Shown here piece after piece: positions 8,791 to 17,129 of a stretch of 45,650 nt of DNA (positions are counted from its first letter, which is position 1; each line of letters opens with the position of its first letter). The notes beneath the pieces were generated by a model. That model was not told where the DNA came from and did not search any database. It saw only the letters and a program-made list of their open reading frames with translations. This DNA is from UBA1258 sp963643225 (GTDB lineage Bacteria > Bacillota > Clostridia > Lachnospirales > Lachnospiraceae): NCBI GenBank assembly GCA_963643225.1, contig CAVIIX010000013.1, positions 1 through 45,650 of the forward strand, in the 5' to 3' direction. The translations under genes were made by a program, and so were the position numbers.

Positions 8791-8893
8791 GTCCTGACTA
8801 ATTGACACTGCTTAACACATAAAACAAATTTTTGATGCCGTAAGGGCTTTAAAATGAAAGCTGTATGCCGGGGCGCATTTACACTACTTTTTA
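8791..8893. other. Gap after uxuB, no gene seen
   Basis: The gap from 8791 to 8971 contains weak short inverted repeats (for example GCTTT and AAAGC around 8848-8864) and the promoter listed separately. No clear terminator after uxuB is visible and no recognisable riboswitch. Confidence 0.5.
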
Positions 8894-8922
8894 TTGAAAA
8901 GATAAGGACGAACGATTATAAT
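8894..8922 (+). promoter_or_regulatory. Strong promoter before the diguanylate cyclase gene
   Basis: TTGAAA (8894-8899), a 17-base spacer and a perfect TATAAT (8917-8922), about 50 bases before the TTG start. It would drive the GGDEF and GH43-like genes separately from uxuAB. The rest of the gap between uxuB and this gene shows only short weak hairpins. Confidence 0.75.
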
Positions 8923-8971
8923 AACCTTGTATTTGTGACTTTTTGACCAGGCTTTAAAGTGGGGAGAGACT

Positions 8972-10684
8972 TTGAAGAATAAAAAGGCAAGAGTACTTCA
9001 TTTAGTGATGTTTATCTTTGTGGCGGTTATGATGGTTGCGGCGTTAAGCTATGCGAACAGATCTCGAAGTGCCAACAGGATATTTTCCATAGATGAAGGC
9101 TGGACAATTAAATACAATGACGAGGTTTATGAAAATGCGGATTTAAACAATTTCAGGTTTCCGATTACCGACAAGGGCGACTGGATAGTGTTAACAAACA
9201 CACTGCCTGAAAATCTTCCCGATGATGTGACCATGAGAATTCATATGATTTTTACGGTCACAAAAATCTATGTGGGAGATGATCTTATTTTTGATTACGG
9301 TCTTGAGGATTATGAAGAGGGTGACCTTTTGGGATACGGCACGCGATTTGTTTCGCTTAAGGATGGAAGCGCCGGCAAGCCCATAAAGATTACAATGTTT
9401 GTAACCGAGGACAACGCATTTTCTACCATTACACCGCCGGATATTTATTATGAACGTGAGGCCTTTGAGGTGTTTTACGGAAATCTTTTACTGCCTCTTG
9501 CGGTGGCTATTACCCTGACGGTTGCGGGTATATGCATTACGATAGTTACCTTCTGCCTTTATTTTAAGTCCTATTCGATGGAGAAACTTTTCTGTATCGG
9601 TGTTTTCTCTATTTGTATAGGCTGCTGGTCCATATGCAGCTACAACCTTGACTATTTATTTACAAGCAGTTTAAAAGTAAAGACCTATCTTGAATACCTT
9701 TCATTATATTTAGTACTTTTCCCTTTGCTTTTATATTTCAGAGAGGACGTTGAAGCAAGAGGGAAGAGATGGGAAAGCTTTACTTATTACCTGCTTCTTT
9801 CAATAGAAATTCAGCTTTTTGTAATTTCTGCGATATGCCAGTTTGGCAATATAGTGCACTTTCCGGTATTTGTAAGAGTGTTCCAGATATTTATGGGTTT
9901 AGTGGGCGTGTTCATTGTAATTCTAATTTTCCAGGATATGCGGGATGAACGTACCCATAAGATACTTGTAATCGGCTTTGCGGTTATGCTTGCATTTGCG
10001 GCAAGAGATTTAATTGCCTTTAATTTTACAAAATATTCTAAGAGCGCAGGAACGGAGAGCGAATGCAAAAGCTATGTGGCAGCAGGGGCGTTACTTTTTG
10101 TAGTGGCCATGCTGGTAGATTTTATTAACGAAATACGCAAGCAGATGTACAGGAATGCAGAGACACAGCTTCTTGAAAAGATTGCCTACGTAGACGTGCT
10201 TACAGGTCTTTACACAAGACGTAAGTGCGAGGAAGTCTTTGAGAAAATTGACGGACGCGGCTATGAATTTGCAATAGTACAGTTTGACTTAAATAATTTA
10301 AAAAATACTAACGATTTATACGGACACGAAGCAGGAGATGACCTTATCTTAAGATTTGCGGACATACTCAGAAACGTGTTTAACGAAGGCGAGACACTTG
10401 GTCGTATGGGTGGCGACGAATTTATCGTAATAGTGACTGATGCCTATGATTATAATATGAAGGCTAAGCTTGAAAGGCTGGAGGCTTCTATTGAAAGGGA
10501 CAATGAAGCCCATAAGGAATCAGGCGTAGAGGTCAGCACTTCTTACGGATACTGCCTTTCTTCGGAATTTAGCGAGGCCACGGCCCGTGATGTTTATAAG
10601 GAAGCCGACAGGCGAATGTATAAGCAGAAGGAAGAATATTATAAAGCTAAAGGCTTAGGAAGAAGAAAATATGATCGCTCGTAA
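8972..10684 (+). CDS. Membrane-bound GGDEF protein, predicted diguanylate cyclase
   Basis: Predicted to make cyclic-di-GMP from two GTP at the membrane. The 570-residue protein has an N-terminal signal anchor (about 9-27), an outside domain of about 140 residues with a sugar-binding-like beta pattern (FSIDEGWTIKYNDEVY, then PDDVTMRIHMIF), then about seven hydrophobic segments between about 165 and 385, and a C-terminal GGDEF domain. This resembles 7TM receptor-type sensors. The catalytic motif RMGGDEF is intact (GGDEF at 480-484), as is FDLNNLKNTNDLYGHEAGD. No RxxD inhibitory site is seen before it. Translation starts at TTG with GGGGAG upstream. Its end overlaps the GH43-like gene by 14 bases, so the two are co-expressed. 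Confidence 0.9.
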   Translation: MKNKKARVLHLVMFIFVAVMMVAALSYANRSRSANRIFSIDEGWTIKYNDEVYENADLNNFRFPITDKGDWIVLTNTLPENLPDDVTMRIHMIFTVTKIYVGDDLIFDYGLEDYEEGDLLGYGTRFVSLKDGSAGKPIKITMFVTEDNAFSTITPPDIYYEREAFEVFYGNLLLPLAVAITLTVAGICITIVTFCLYFKSYSMEKLFCIGVFSICIGCWSICSYNLDYLFTSSLKVKTYLEYLSLYLVLFPLLLYFREDVEARGKRWESFTYYLLLSIEIQLFVISAICQFGNIVHFPVFVRVFQIFMGLVGVFIVILIFQDMRDERTHKILVIGFAVMLAFAARDLIAFNFTKYSKSAGTESECKSYVAAGALLFVVAMLVDFINEIRKQMYRNAETQLLEKIAYVDVLTGLYTRRKCEEVFEKIDGRGYEFAIVQFDLNNLKNTNDLYGHEAGDDLILRFADILRNVFNEGETLGRMGGDEFIVIVTDAYDYNMKAKLERLEASIERDNEAHKESGVEVSTSYGYCLSSEFSEATARDVYKEADRRMYKQKEEYYKAKGLGRRKYDRS

Positions 10685-11525
10685 AGACATCCACATTAGA
10701 GATCCTTTTGTACTTGTTTATGACAACAAATATTATCTCTATGGCACAAGAGGTCCTGAATGCTGGGGAAAAGGCACAGGACTTGATGTATATGTAAGTA
10801 AGGATTTAGAAAATTTTGAAGACCCGGTTGAAGTATTTACGCCGCCTGCAGATTTCTGGGCAGACTTAAATTACTGGGCTCCGGAAGTTTATGAATATGA
10901 AGGCGCCTTTTATATGTTTGCTTCCTTTAAGGCAGAGGGCAAATGCAGAGGCACACAGATTTTAAAGGCAGAATCTCCGATGGGGCCCTTTAAGCCACAC
11001 TCTGACGGCCCGGTTACCAGAAGAGACTGGGAATGCCTTGACGGTACCCTTTATATTGAAAAAGAAGAAGATAATCAGCCCTATATGATATTCTGTCACG
11101 AATGGGTACAGATTACGGATGGCACCATATGTGCAATTCCTTTAAGCAGGGATTTAAAGAAAGCAGTGGGTGAGCCTGAAATGCTTTTCCACGCATCAAA
11201 AGCACCCTGGATATTAAGCATACGTAACGGCAATTACGTAACCGACGGTCCCTTTGCCTACAGGGATGAAAACGGAAGAGTTCATTTATTATGGTCAAGC
11301 TTTGGCAAGGACGGCTACACACTTGCTCTTGCCCACAGTGATACAAACACTGTTCACGGTCCCTGGCAACAGGAAGAAAAATTATTATTTTCTAAGGATG
11401 GCGGCCACGGAATGTTATTTAAGGACCTGGAAGGAAACCTTATGGGTTCTCTACATTCTCCTAATGAAACTGGAAAAGAACGTCCAATTTTCTTTCCGGT
11501 TTCCTTGAAAGAGTATAATCAGTAA
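10671..11525 (+). CDS. GH43-family glycoside hydrolase-like protein
   Basis: Predicted intracellular five-bladed beta-propeller enzyme acting on plant-wall arabinosides or xylosides. It has 284 residues and no signal peptide. It begins with HIRDPFVLVYDNKYYLYGT, giving the general base D11. NYWAPEVYEYEGAFYMFAS is the usual second blade. ECLDGTLYI contributes D124 as the likely pKa modulator. The place where many GH43 enzymes carry a Glu general acid (xEGPF) reads VTDGPFAY, so D192 stands there; from memory this variant recurs in some subfamilies. The gene starts inside the end of the GGDEF gene, and a clear terminator follows. Exact substrate unknown. Confidence 0.85.
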   Translation: MIARKDIHIRDPFVLVYDNKYYLYGTRGPECWGKGTGLDVYVSKDLENFEDPVEVFTPPADFWADLNYWAPEVYEYEGAFYMFASFKAEGKCRGTQILKAESPMGPFKPHSDGPVTRRDWECLDGTLYIEKEEDNQPYMIFCHEWVQITDGTICAIPLSRDLKKAVGEPEMLFHASKAPWILSIRNGNYVTDGPFAYRDENGRVHLLWSSFGKDGYTLALAHSDTNTVHGPWQQEEKLLFSKDGGHGMLFKDLEGNLMGSLHSPNETGKERPIFFPVSLKEYNQ

Positions 11526-11609
11526 ATATAGTTTGAAAAACAATCCAAATTGTAAAGAATTTACTATGGATTGTTTTTTTATACGTTCGAACAAGTAAAT
11601 ATAGTTTGA
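11521..11609 (+). repeat. Direct repeat AGTAAATATAGTTTGA, two copies 73 bases apart
   Basis: The identical 16-mer occurs at 11521-11536 (over the GH43 stop codon) and at 11594-11609, upstream of the sugar-binding protein promoter. A related string, AATTTAGTTTGA, lies upstream of the second AraC gene near 18046-18057. It may be an operator half-site or a duplication trace. Confidence 0.6.
11535..11580 (+). terminator. Rho-independent terminator after the GH43-like gene
   Basis: AACAATCCA (11539-11547) pairs with TGGATTGTT (11567-11575), followed by a run of seven or more T. It separates the GGDEF-GH43 unit from the transporter genes. Confidence 0.8.
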
Positions 11610-11654
11610 TTGAACCTTAATTCATAAAGATATTTGCGTATATTTCGACATTTA

Positions 11655-11683
11655 TTGACGTGTCAATTTATGAAAACTATACT
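11655..11683 (+). promoter_or_regulatory. Promoter of the sugar ABC transporter, with overlapping palindrome
   Basis: TTGACG (11655-11660), a 17-base spacer and TATACT (11678-11683), 35 bases before the lipoprotein start. The -35 lies in TTGAC-GT-GTCAA, a 12-base palindrome that could be a repressor or activator site. Confidence 0.75.
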
Positions 11684-11717
11684 AAAGCTACCAATTTTAC
11701 AGAAGGGAGACACACTT

Positions 11718-13079
11718 ATGAAAATGAAAAAACTGGTAGCTGTAATAGCAACAGCAGCAATGGTACTTGGTTTAGCAGGATGCGGAAATGCTGCATCAAC
11801 AGAAACCAGTACCGCAGAAACAACTTCAACAGCATCTGTTGTTGAAAACAACACATCTGTTTCTGAAGAAACATCAGAGGCAGAACCTGTTACTTTACGT
11901 ATGGCTTGGTGGGGCTCACAGACAAGACATGACAGAACAATCGCTGTTATCGAACTTTACGAATCCTTAAATCCAAACGTAACAATTGAGTACGAACCCA
12001 TGGATTTTGACGGTTACTTCAATAAGCTTACTACTTTAGTAGCTTCCAATGAGGTATGGGACATATTCCAGCTTGGTTCAAACTTCCCTACATATCAGTC
12101 TAAGATTTACTGCCTTAACGATTTCATCGCTGACGGCACAATTGATGTTTCCGGCACAACAGAAGCATTCTTAAGAATCGCAGCCGATGAAAACGGTAAT
12201 CAGGTTGGGTTATGCTCAGGCGTTAATACCTACGGTATCGCTTACGATCCTGCTCTCTTTGCTAAAGCAGGCCTTGAAGAGCCCACCTCTGACTGGACCT
12301 GGGAGGATTATAAGGAAATCTGCTTAACGATTCATGAAAAGCTTGGTATCTACGGTTCTTCCAAGTTTGATGACTGGCAGGCAGGAGCCTCTTCGGGTAT
12401 TAACCAGGAAGGCTTTGGTATCGGCTTCTTCAATACCACAAACGACGGCATGGGCTTTGACGATTACACAATGCTTACAGATTACATCCAGATGAGAGCA
12501 GACCTTGTAGCAGCTGGCGCTTATCCTGATCCTGGTGCCTGCAACGAAATTTCTGATATTGAAAACGACTTCGTAGTATCTGGAGAAGCGGCTATGACCT
12601 GGGTTGCTTCCAACCAGTTCGTTTCTCTTGCAACAGCAGCAGGAAGAGAACTTAAGCTTATCAATCCTCCCCGTAAGACTTCTGACGGCCCTGCAGGTGT
12701 TACAATCCAGTCTTCACAGATGCTTTGTGTATCCAAGGATTCAAAATATCCAGAAGAGGCAGCTAAGTTTATTGCTTTCTTCCAGTCAAGCATCGATGCC
12801 AATAAGATTTTACTTGCTGAGAGAGGTATCCCTACCTTCACAGCTGTAAGAGAAGCTTTGGCAGACGAGCTTACAGATCTTGAAAAGAGCGTTTATGCAT
12901 ACGTTGATATGGTTGGTGAATTCCCTACAGGAGGAGATACAGTTAACCCTTCAAGTCCTGCCTGCACAGACGAAATTAAGGCTCAGTACACCTACTATCT
13001 TGAAAAGGTTATCTACGGTGAAATGACAGCCGATGAAGCTGCAAAAGCAATCTACGACTTCGCAGCAGCACAGTTTTAA
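11718..13079 (+). CDS. Sugar-binding lipoprotein of an ABC importer (family 1 solute-binding protein)
   Basis: Captures oligosaccharides outside the cell and passes them to the two permeases that follow. The 453-residue precursor begins MKMKKLVAVIATAAMVLGLAGC, a lipoprotein signal with lipobox LAGC and lipidated C22. A Ser/Thr/Glu-rich tether follows, then the binding domain starting TLRMAWWGSQTRHDRT. Motifs such as NEVWDIFQLGSNFPTYQ and EEAAKFIAFF fit the MalE/UgpB group. The start at 11718 is chosen for its signal peptide and the AAGGGAG site. A 231-base structured gap separates it from the first permease, a common way to make more binding protein than permease. Ligand likely a pectic or uronate oligosaccharide by context. 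Confidence 0.93.
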   Translation: MKMKKLVAVIATAAMVLGLAGCGNAASTETSTAETTSTASVVENNTSVSEETSEAEPVTLRMAWWGSQTRHDRTIAVIELYESLNPNVTIEYEPMDFDGYFNKLTTLVASNEVWDIFQLGSNFPTYQSKIYCLNDFIADGTIDVSGTTEAFLRIAADENGNQVGLCSGVNTYGIAYDPALFAKAGLEEPTSDWTWEDYKEICLTIHEKLGIYGSSKFDDWQAGASSGINQEGFGIGFFNTTNDGMGFDDYTMLTDYIQMRADLVAAGAYPDPGACNEISDIENDFVVSGEAAMTWVASNQFVSLATAAGRELKLINPPRKTSDGPAGVTIQSSQMLCVSKDSKYPEEAAKFIAFFQSSIDANKILLAERGIPTFTAVREALADELTDLEKSVYAYVDMVGEFPTGGDTVNPSSPACTDEIKAQYTYYLEKVIYGEMTADEAAKAIYDFAAAQF

Positions 13080-13124
13080 CTAAGTCAGTGCTCAGACTAC
13101 GACTGAGTTAAACGCTCCGAGCAG

Positions 13125-13180
13125 ACGCACACGGATTTAAAGAGGCAGCTGTCTGCCGCTTAAGACTAAATCCGGCGCGT
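13125..13180 (+). promoter_or_regulatory. Large stem-loop between binding protein and permease
   Basis: CGGATTTA (within 13125-13139) pairs with TAAATCCG (within 13167-13180), the stem is extended by ACGC/GCGT, and a nested hairpin GGCAG-CTGT-CTGCC lies inside. A smaller hairpin with CTCAG/CTGAG arms precedes it at 13091-13107. Likely protects the upstream mRNA end or lowers read-through. Confidence 0.6.
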
Positions 13181-13236
13181 AAGACTTGAGAGCGAGCCTT
13201 GACAGTCATTACCATATTTATTGTGATATGAAATTT

Positions 13237-13296
13237 GCCGAGGACCCCGTCAATGTTTTCCGTCAAAAACATACACCCGGGCGGGGTCATTTCGGT
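13237..13296 (+). terminator. Long hairpin, attenuator-like, before the first permease
   Basis: GCCGAGGACCCCG pairs with CGGGGTCATTTCGGT with small mismatches, and the loop holds a nested ATGTTTT-CCGTCA-AAAACAT hairpin. No T-run follows, so full termination is doubtful; partial attenuation or RNase protection is more likely. It ends about 15 bases before the permease start. Confidence 0.55.
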
Positions 13297-13310
13297 AAAA
13301 TGAGGTATTT

Positions 13311-14237
13311 ATGAAAGCAAATACACCTAAAGTAAATGACGGGCGCTCCAAATGGAACCGTTTTATATACAACAACAACACAGTGGGATATATTTTTTCA
13401 TCCCCTTTTATTTTGGGATTTTTGATTTTTACGATTATTCCAATGTTAAGCTCTCTCTATTATTCCTGTACCGACTACAACATGATAGAGAAAGAAACCT
13501 GGATCGGCCTTGATAATTATGTGCGCCTTTTTCAGGATGAGAGATTTTTAAATTCAATTAAGGCAACACTTGAATACGTTATTATTTCCGTTCCCTTAAA
13601 GCTTGCCTTTGCTTTGTTTATAGCCTTTTTACTTACACGCCCCAGCAAAGCCGTAAGCTTTTATCGCTCTCTTTACTACCTTCCCTCGCTTATAGGCGGA
13701 AGCGTAGCGGTAGCCTTAGTATGGAAAGAACTGTTTGCAAGAAAGGGTTTAATCAACACCAATCTTACTAAACTTGGCATAGATACCGTTAACTGGTTTG
13801 GCAACATGTCCACTGCAAAGTGGCCCATCGTCTTAATGACTGTATGGCAGTTTGGCTCTTCAATGCTTATTTTTGCAGCAGGCTTAAAGGAAATTCCTTC
13901 AAGCTATTATGAGGCAGCAGACATTGACGGAGCAAACGGCTTCCAGAAATTCTTTAGGATTACAATGCCCTGCCTTTCACCTATTGTGCTTTTTAATTTA
14001 ATCATGCAGCTTATTTCAAGCTTCATGGTATTTACACAGGCTTTTGTTATTACAGGCGGCGGTCCAAACGATGCCACCATGTACTATGCCTTGTACGTAT
14101 ACAAGCAGGGTATCAATAACAGAAACATGGGTTATGCAAGTGCCATGAGCTGGGTAATGCTTGCTATCATGAGTGCCATTACGGCAATAGTTTTCAAAAC
14201 CTCAAAGCACTGGGTGTTCAATGAATCGGAAGGTTAA
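13311..14237 (+). CDS. Sugar ABC transporter permease, MalF/UgpA type
   Basis: First membrane subunit of the importer, 308 residues with six predicted membrane segments; the first begins at VGYIFSSPFILGFLIFTIIP. The cytoplasmic EAA loop reads EAADIDGANGFQKFFRITMP, the contact for the ATPase. The N-terminus is short and polar, as in UgpA/LacF proteins. The start has TGAGG 7 bases upstream. The second permease follows 16 bases later. No ATPase gene is present in the locus, so a shared MsmX-like ATPase is expected elsewhere in the genome. Confidence 0.93.
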   Translation: MKANTPKVNDGRSKWNRFIYNNNTVGYIFSSPFILGFLIFTIIPMLSSLYYSCTDYNMIEKETWIGLDNYVRLFQDERFLNSIKATLEYVIISVPLKLAFALFIAFLLTRPSKAVSFYRSLYYLPSLIGGSVAVALVWKELFARKGLINTNLTKLGIDTVNWFGNMSTAKWPIVLMTVWQFGSSMLIFAAGLKEIPSSYYEAADIDGANGFQKFFRITMPCLSPIVLFNLIMQLISSFMVFTQAFVITGGGPNDATMYYALYVYKQGINNRNMGYASAMSWVMLAIMSAITAIVFKTSKHWVFNESEG

Positions 14238-14253
14238 CGGGAGGTAATTGTAT

Positions 14254-15096
14254 ATGAAGACAAGGAAAATAATATCAACCGTTTTATACCACATTTTCAT
14301 TGCGGCTTTAGGCTTTATAATGGTGTACCCTGTATTGTGGATGGTATCCGGTTCGCTTAAAAATAATTCGGAAATTTTATCAGGCTCTTTAAGCTTAATC
14401 CCTCCTAACTTTAGATGGGACAATTTTTCAAGGGGCTGGGCAGGCTTTGGTAAAATTACCTTTGCCACATATTTTAAAAATTCACTTTTAATCACTACAG
14501 CTGCAACCCTTGGAACAGTCTTAAGCTCTTCTTTAATTGCTTATGCACTCTCAAGAGTTAAATTTAAAGGAAGAAAATTCTGGTTTACCTTAATGATAGG
14601 TACAATGCTTCTTCCCGGTCAGGTAGTCATGATTCCACAGTACCTTATCTATAACCGCATAGGCTGGGTGGGTACTGCTCTTCCCCTTATAGTGCCTCAC
14701 TTTTTCGGAGCTCCATTCTTTATCTACATGATGATGCAGTTCATGGCGGGTATTCCAAGAGAGCTTGACGAGGCAGCAATCATTGACGGCTGCAGTAAAT
14801 ATTCCGTATTTACAAGAGTTGTATTTCCGCTCTTAAAGCCCTCGCTGATTTCCACAATCATCATCCAGTTCTACTGGAAATGGGACGATTACATGGGTCC
14901 TATGTTATACTTAGGTAAGCCTGCATCCTATACGGTTTCAATTGCCGTTAAGCTTTTCGCGGATGCCACGAGCACCACAGACTACGGCGCAATGTTTGCC
15001 ATGTCCACACTTTCAATGATTCCTGTATTCACTATTTTTTTAGTGTTTAACAGATACCTTGTGGACGGCATAAGCACCAGCGGTCTCAAGGGATAA
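14254..15096 (+). CDS. Sugar ABC transporter permease, MalG/UgpE type
   Basis: Second membrane subunit, about 280 residues with six predicted segments; the first begins at LYHIFIAALGFIMVYPVLWM. The EAA loop reads DEAAIIDGCSKYSVFTRVVFP, and the C-terminus FNRYLVDGISTSGLKG is typical of MalG/UgpE proteins. The ATG at 14254 is preferred, with GGGAGG about 9 bases upstream; a TTG at 14248 lies too close to that site. The downstream six-hairpin gene starts 11 bases after the stop, so all are one operon. Confidence 0.93.
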   Translation: MKTRKIISTVLYHIFIAALGFIMVYPVLWMVSGSLKNNSEILSGSLSLIPPNFRWDNFSRGWAGFGKITFATYFKNSLLITTAATLGTVLSSSLIAYALSRVKFKGRKFWFTLMIGTMLLPGQVVMIPQYLIYNRIGWVGTALPLIVPHFFGAPFFIYMMMQFMAGIPRELDEAAIIDGCSKYSVFTRVVFPLLKPSLISTIIIQFYWKWDDYMGPMLYLGKPASYTVSIAVKLFADATSTTDYGAMFAMSTLSMIPVFTIFLVFNRYLVDGISTSGLKG

Positions 15097-15107
15097 TTGA
15101 GGTAAAA

Positions 15108-17129
15108 ATGCTTAATCGTGAAACTTTAATACGTAAATCTAATCCTCTTTTCTTAAAACCAGATTTTCGTTCCCCATTAACTGTTGGGAATGGAAACCTG
15201 GCCTTTACTGCGGATGTAACGGGTCTTCAGACGTGCTTTGACGACTATCTCCCTTACAGCCCTCTGGTGACTCAGACTAATTTTTTGTGGCACAGCTTTT
15301 TAAACAAGGAAGGGGATATCTACACACTTTCCGATTTAGATGAAACGGAGTATGAATTTTCCTGCAAAAGAAAAGTACATTACCCCACTTTATCTGATGA
15401 TAAGAATAAAGAGATTTACACCTGGCTAAGAGAAAACCCTCACCGATTAAATGCTTTCAGAATAAGATTATTTTTGGACGGCAAATTAGTTAAATTAAAG
15501 CAGATTTCAGACATACGACAAAGCCTTGATATGTATACAGGCATATTAACCAGTAAATTTTCTTTGGCAGGAGAAACGGTTACGGTCACTACCGCAGTTG
15601 GAAAGTCAGATACTCTCGGCGTAAAAATCGAATCGGCTTTATGTAAAAGAAATTTAAGTGCGGTAATGGATTTTCCTTACGCAAGCCCGGAAAAATCCGC
15701 TTCCGATTTTGGCAATGTTGATAAACACAATACGAAATTAACAAAATCAGGCTCTCTTAACTATATAGAAAGAAGCCTTGATGCTACAAAATATTTTGTG
15801 TTAATTTACGGAAACGTAAGGGCAGAAAACACCAAAATTCACGAAATTACGGTTGAAAGCTTAAAGGAACAGAGTATTTCTTTTACGGTTTCTTTGGCTT
15901 TGGAAAAAGACAGACTTATGCCTGTAGGCTTTAAGCAGGTGGTGGAAGAGTCTGAATTAAGGTTTTATACATACTGGCACACAGGTGCCTTTATAGATGT
16001 AACGGATTCTGAAGATGAGAGAGCAAGAGAGCTTGAGCGACGCATTATTTCCTCCCTGTATCTGCTTGCAGTTAATGATTGCGGCTCCCTTCCTCCTTCG
16101 GAAACCGGTCTGTCCTGTAATAGCTGGTATGGAAAATTTCATCTTGAAATGCATCCGATACATATGGCATTTCTTCCTCTTTACGGCAGGGGGTATTTAC
16201 TTGAAAAGAGCTTAGGGTGGTACGCTGATAATTTAAACAGGGCTATAGACAATGCCCGTAAAAACGGCTTTAAGGGTGCACGCTGGCCAAAGATGACAGG
16301 CCCCTCATGCGAAAATTCACCTTCGGAAATTGCACCATTACTTATATGGCAGCAGCCTCATGTTATTTACATGCTTTCGCTTTTAAGGGAATCCCGCTAC
16401 AGAGAAGACCGGGTGGAGGTACCGTTAGAAACTGAGAAAGACTTTTTGTTTAGATACAAAGACTTAATATACGAAACTGCCCTTTTTATGGCAGACTATT
16501 TACAAAAAGAAGAAAACACCTACTCCCTTTTGCCTCCGCTTTTCTCTGTACAGGAAAAGGGGGATCCATTGAAAATAAAAAATCCTCCCTTTGAAATAAT
16601 CTATTTTTCTTTTGCCTTAAAAAAGGCCTACGAATGGATGCTTGAACTGGGAGAGGATTATAAAGACTGGCTTGAAAAGGCGGAAAATACAGCTTCTGTT
16701 TCTATAGAAAACGGACTGCTTCAGGCCTATGAAGGGTATGAGGATACATACACTAAACTTAACCTGGACCATCCTGCCCACATTTTTATACACGGCTTTT
16801 TAAGGACGGATGTGGACGAAAAGGTATTGCTAAGTTCCTTGAAGAAATTTGATGAAACCTGGGATTTTAACACCCTTTGGGGCTGGGATTTTGCTTTTCT
16901 TGCAATGACCTACGCGCGCCTTGGGCTATACGAAGAAGCCTTTGACATTTTGTTAAAGGAGACAAATAAAAATACCTATGTAGCAAGTGGCAACAATGCG
17001 CAATTCTCTGAAAGCAGACTTCCCCTTTATTTACCCGGAAATGGCTCGCTGCTGCTTGCTATGTCGATGTTAAAAAGCTGTAAGGGCTGGTATGTAAAAA
17101 CTGAAGGCATAATGGAATATCCGTTTTGA
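15108..17129 (+). CDS. Six-hairpin glycosidase-like protein, function unassigned
   Basis: A 673-residue cytosolic protein with no signal peptide. The N-terminal part (to about 290) looks like a beta-sandwich domain, starting with FRSPLTVGNGNLAFTADVTG. The C-terminal part looks like an (alpha/alpha)6 barrel: CNSWYGKFHLEMHPIHMAFL, then GFKGARWPKMTGPSCENSP and EIAPLLIWQQPHVIY, and DFNTLWGWDFAFLAMTYARLG. This layout resembles GH65-type and related six-hairpin glycosidases or phosphorylases. Candidate acids include the Glu in FHLEMHP and in CENSPSE. It is the last gene of the transporter operon and abuts the convergent AraC gene with no gap. Likely cleaves the imported oligosaccharide; the exact family is uncertain. 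Confidence 0.7.
   Translation: MLNRETLIRKSNPLFLKPDFRSPLTVGNGNLAFTADVTGLQTCFDDYLPYSPLVTQTNFLWHSFLNKEGDIYTLSDLDETEYEFSCKRKVHYPTLSDDKNKEIYTWLRENPHRLNAFRIRLFLDGKLVKLKQISDIRQSLDMYTGILTSKFSLAGETVTVTTAVGKSDTLGVKIESALCKRNLSAVMDFPYASPEKSASDFGNVDKHNTKLTKSGSLNYIERSLDATKYFVLIYGNVRAENTKIHEITVESLKEQSISFTVSLALEKDRLMPVGFKQVVEESELRFYTYWHTGAFIDVTDSEDERARELERRIISSLYLLAVNDCGSLPPSETGLSCNSWYGKFHLEMHPIHMAFLPLYGRGYLLEKSLGWYADNLNRAIDNARKNGFKGARWPKMTGPSCENSPSEIAPLLIWQQPHVIYMLSLLRESRYREDRVEVPLETEKDFLFRYKDLIYETALFMADYLQKEENTYSLLPPLFSVQEKGDPLKIKNPPFEIIYFSFALKKAYEWMLELGEDYKDWLEKAENTASVSIENGLLQAYEGYEDTYTKLNLDHPAHIFIHGFLRTDVDEKVLLSSLKKFDETWDFNTLWGWDFAFLAMTYARLGLYEEAFDILLKETNKNTYVASGNNAQFSESRLPLYLPGNGSLLLAMSMLKSCKGWYVKTEGIMEYPF

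Noticed and set aside
8800..8890. Cyclic-di-GMP riboswitch upstream of the GGDEF gene
   Set aside because: The characteristic GEMM aptamer blocks are not present; only short weak stems are seen.
11585..11592. GTTCGAAC as an SOS (LexA) box before the transporter operon
   Set aside because: The box needs GAAC and GTTC in the opposite order with a four-base gap; here the halves are reversed and adjacent.
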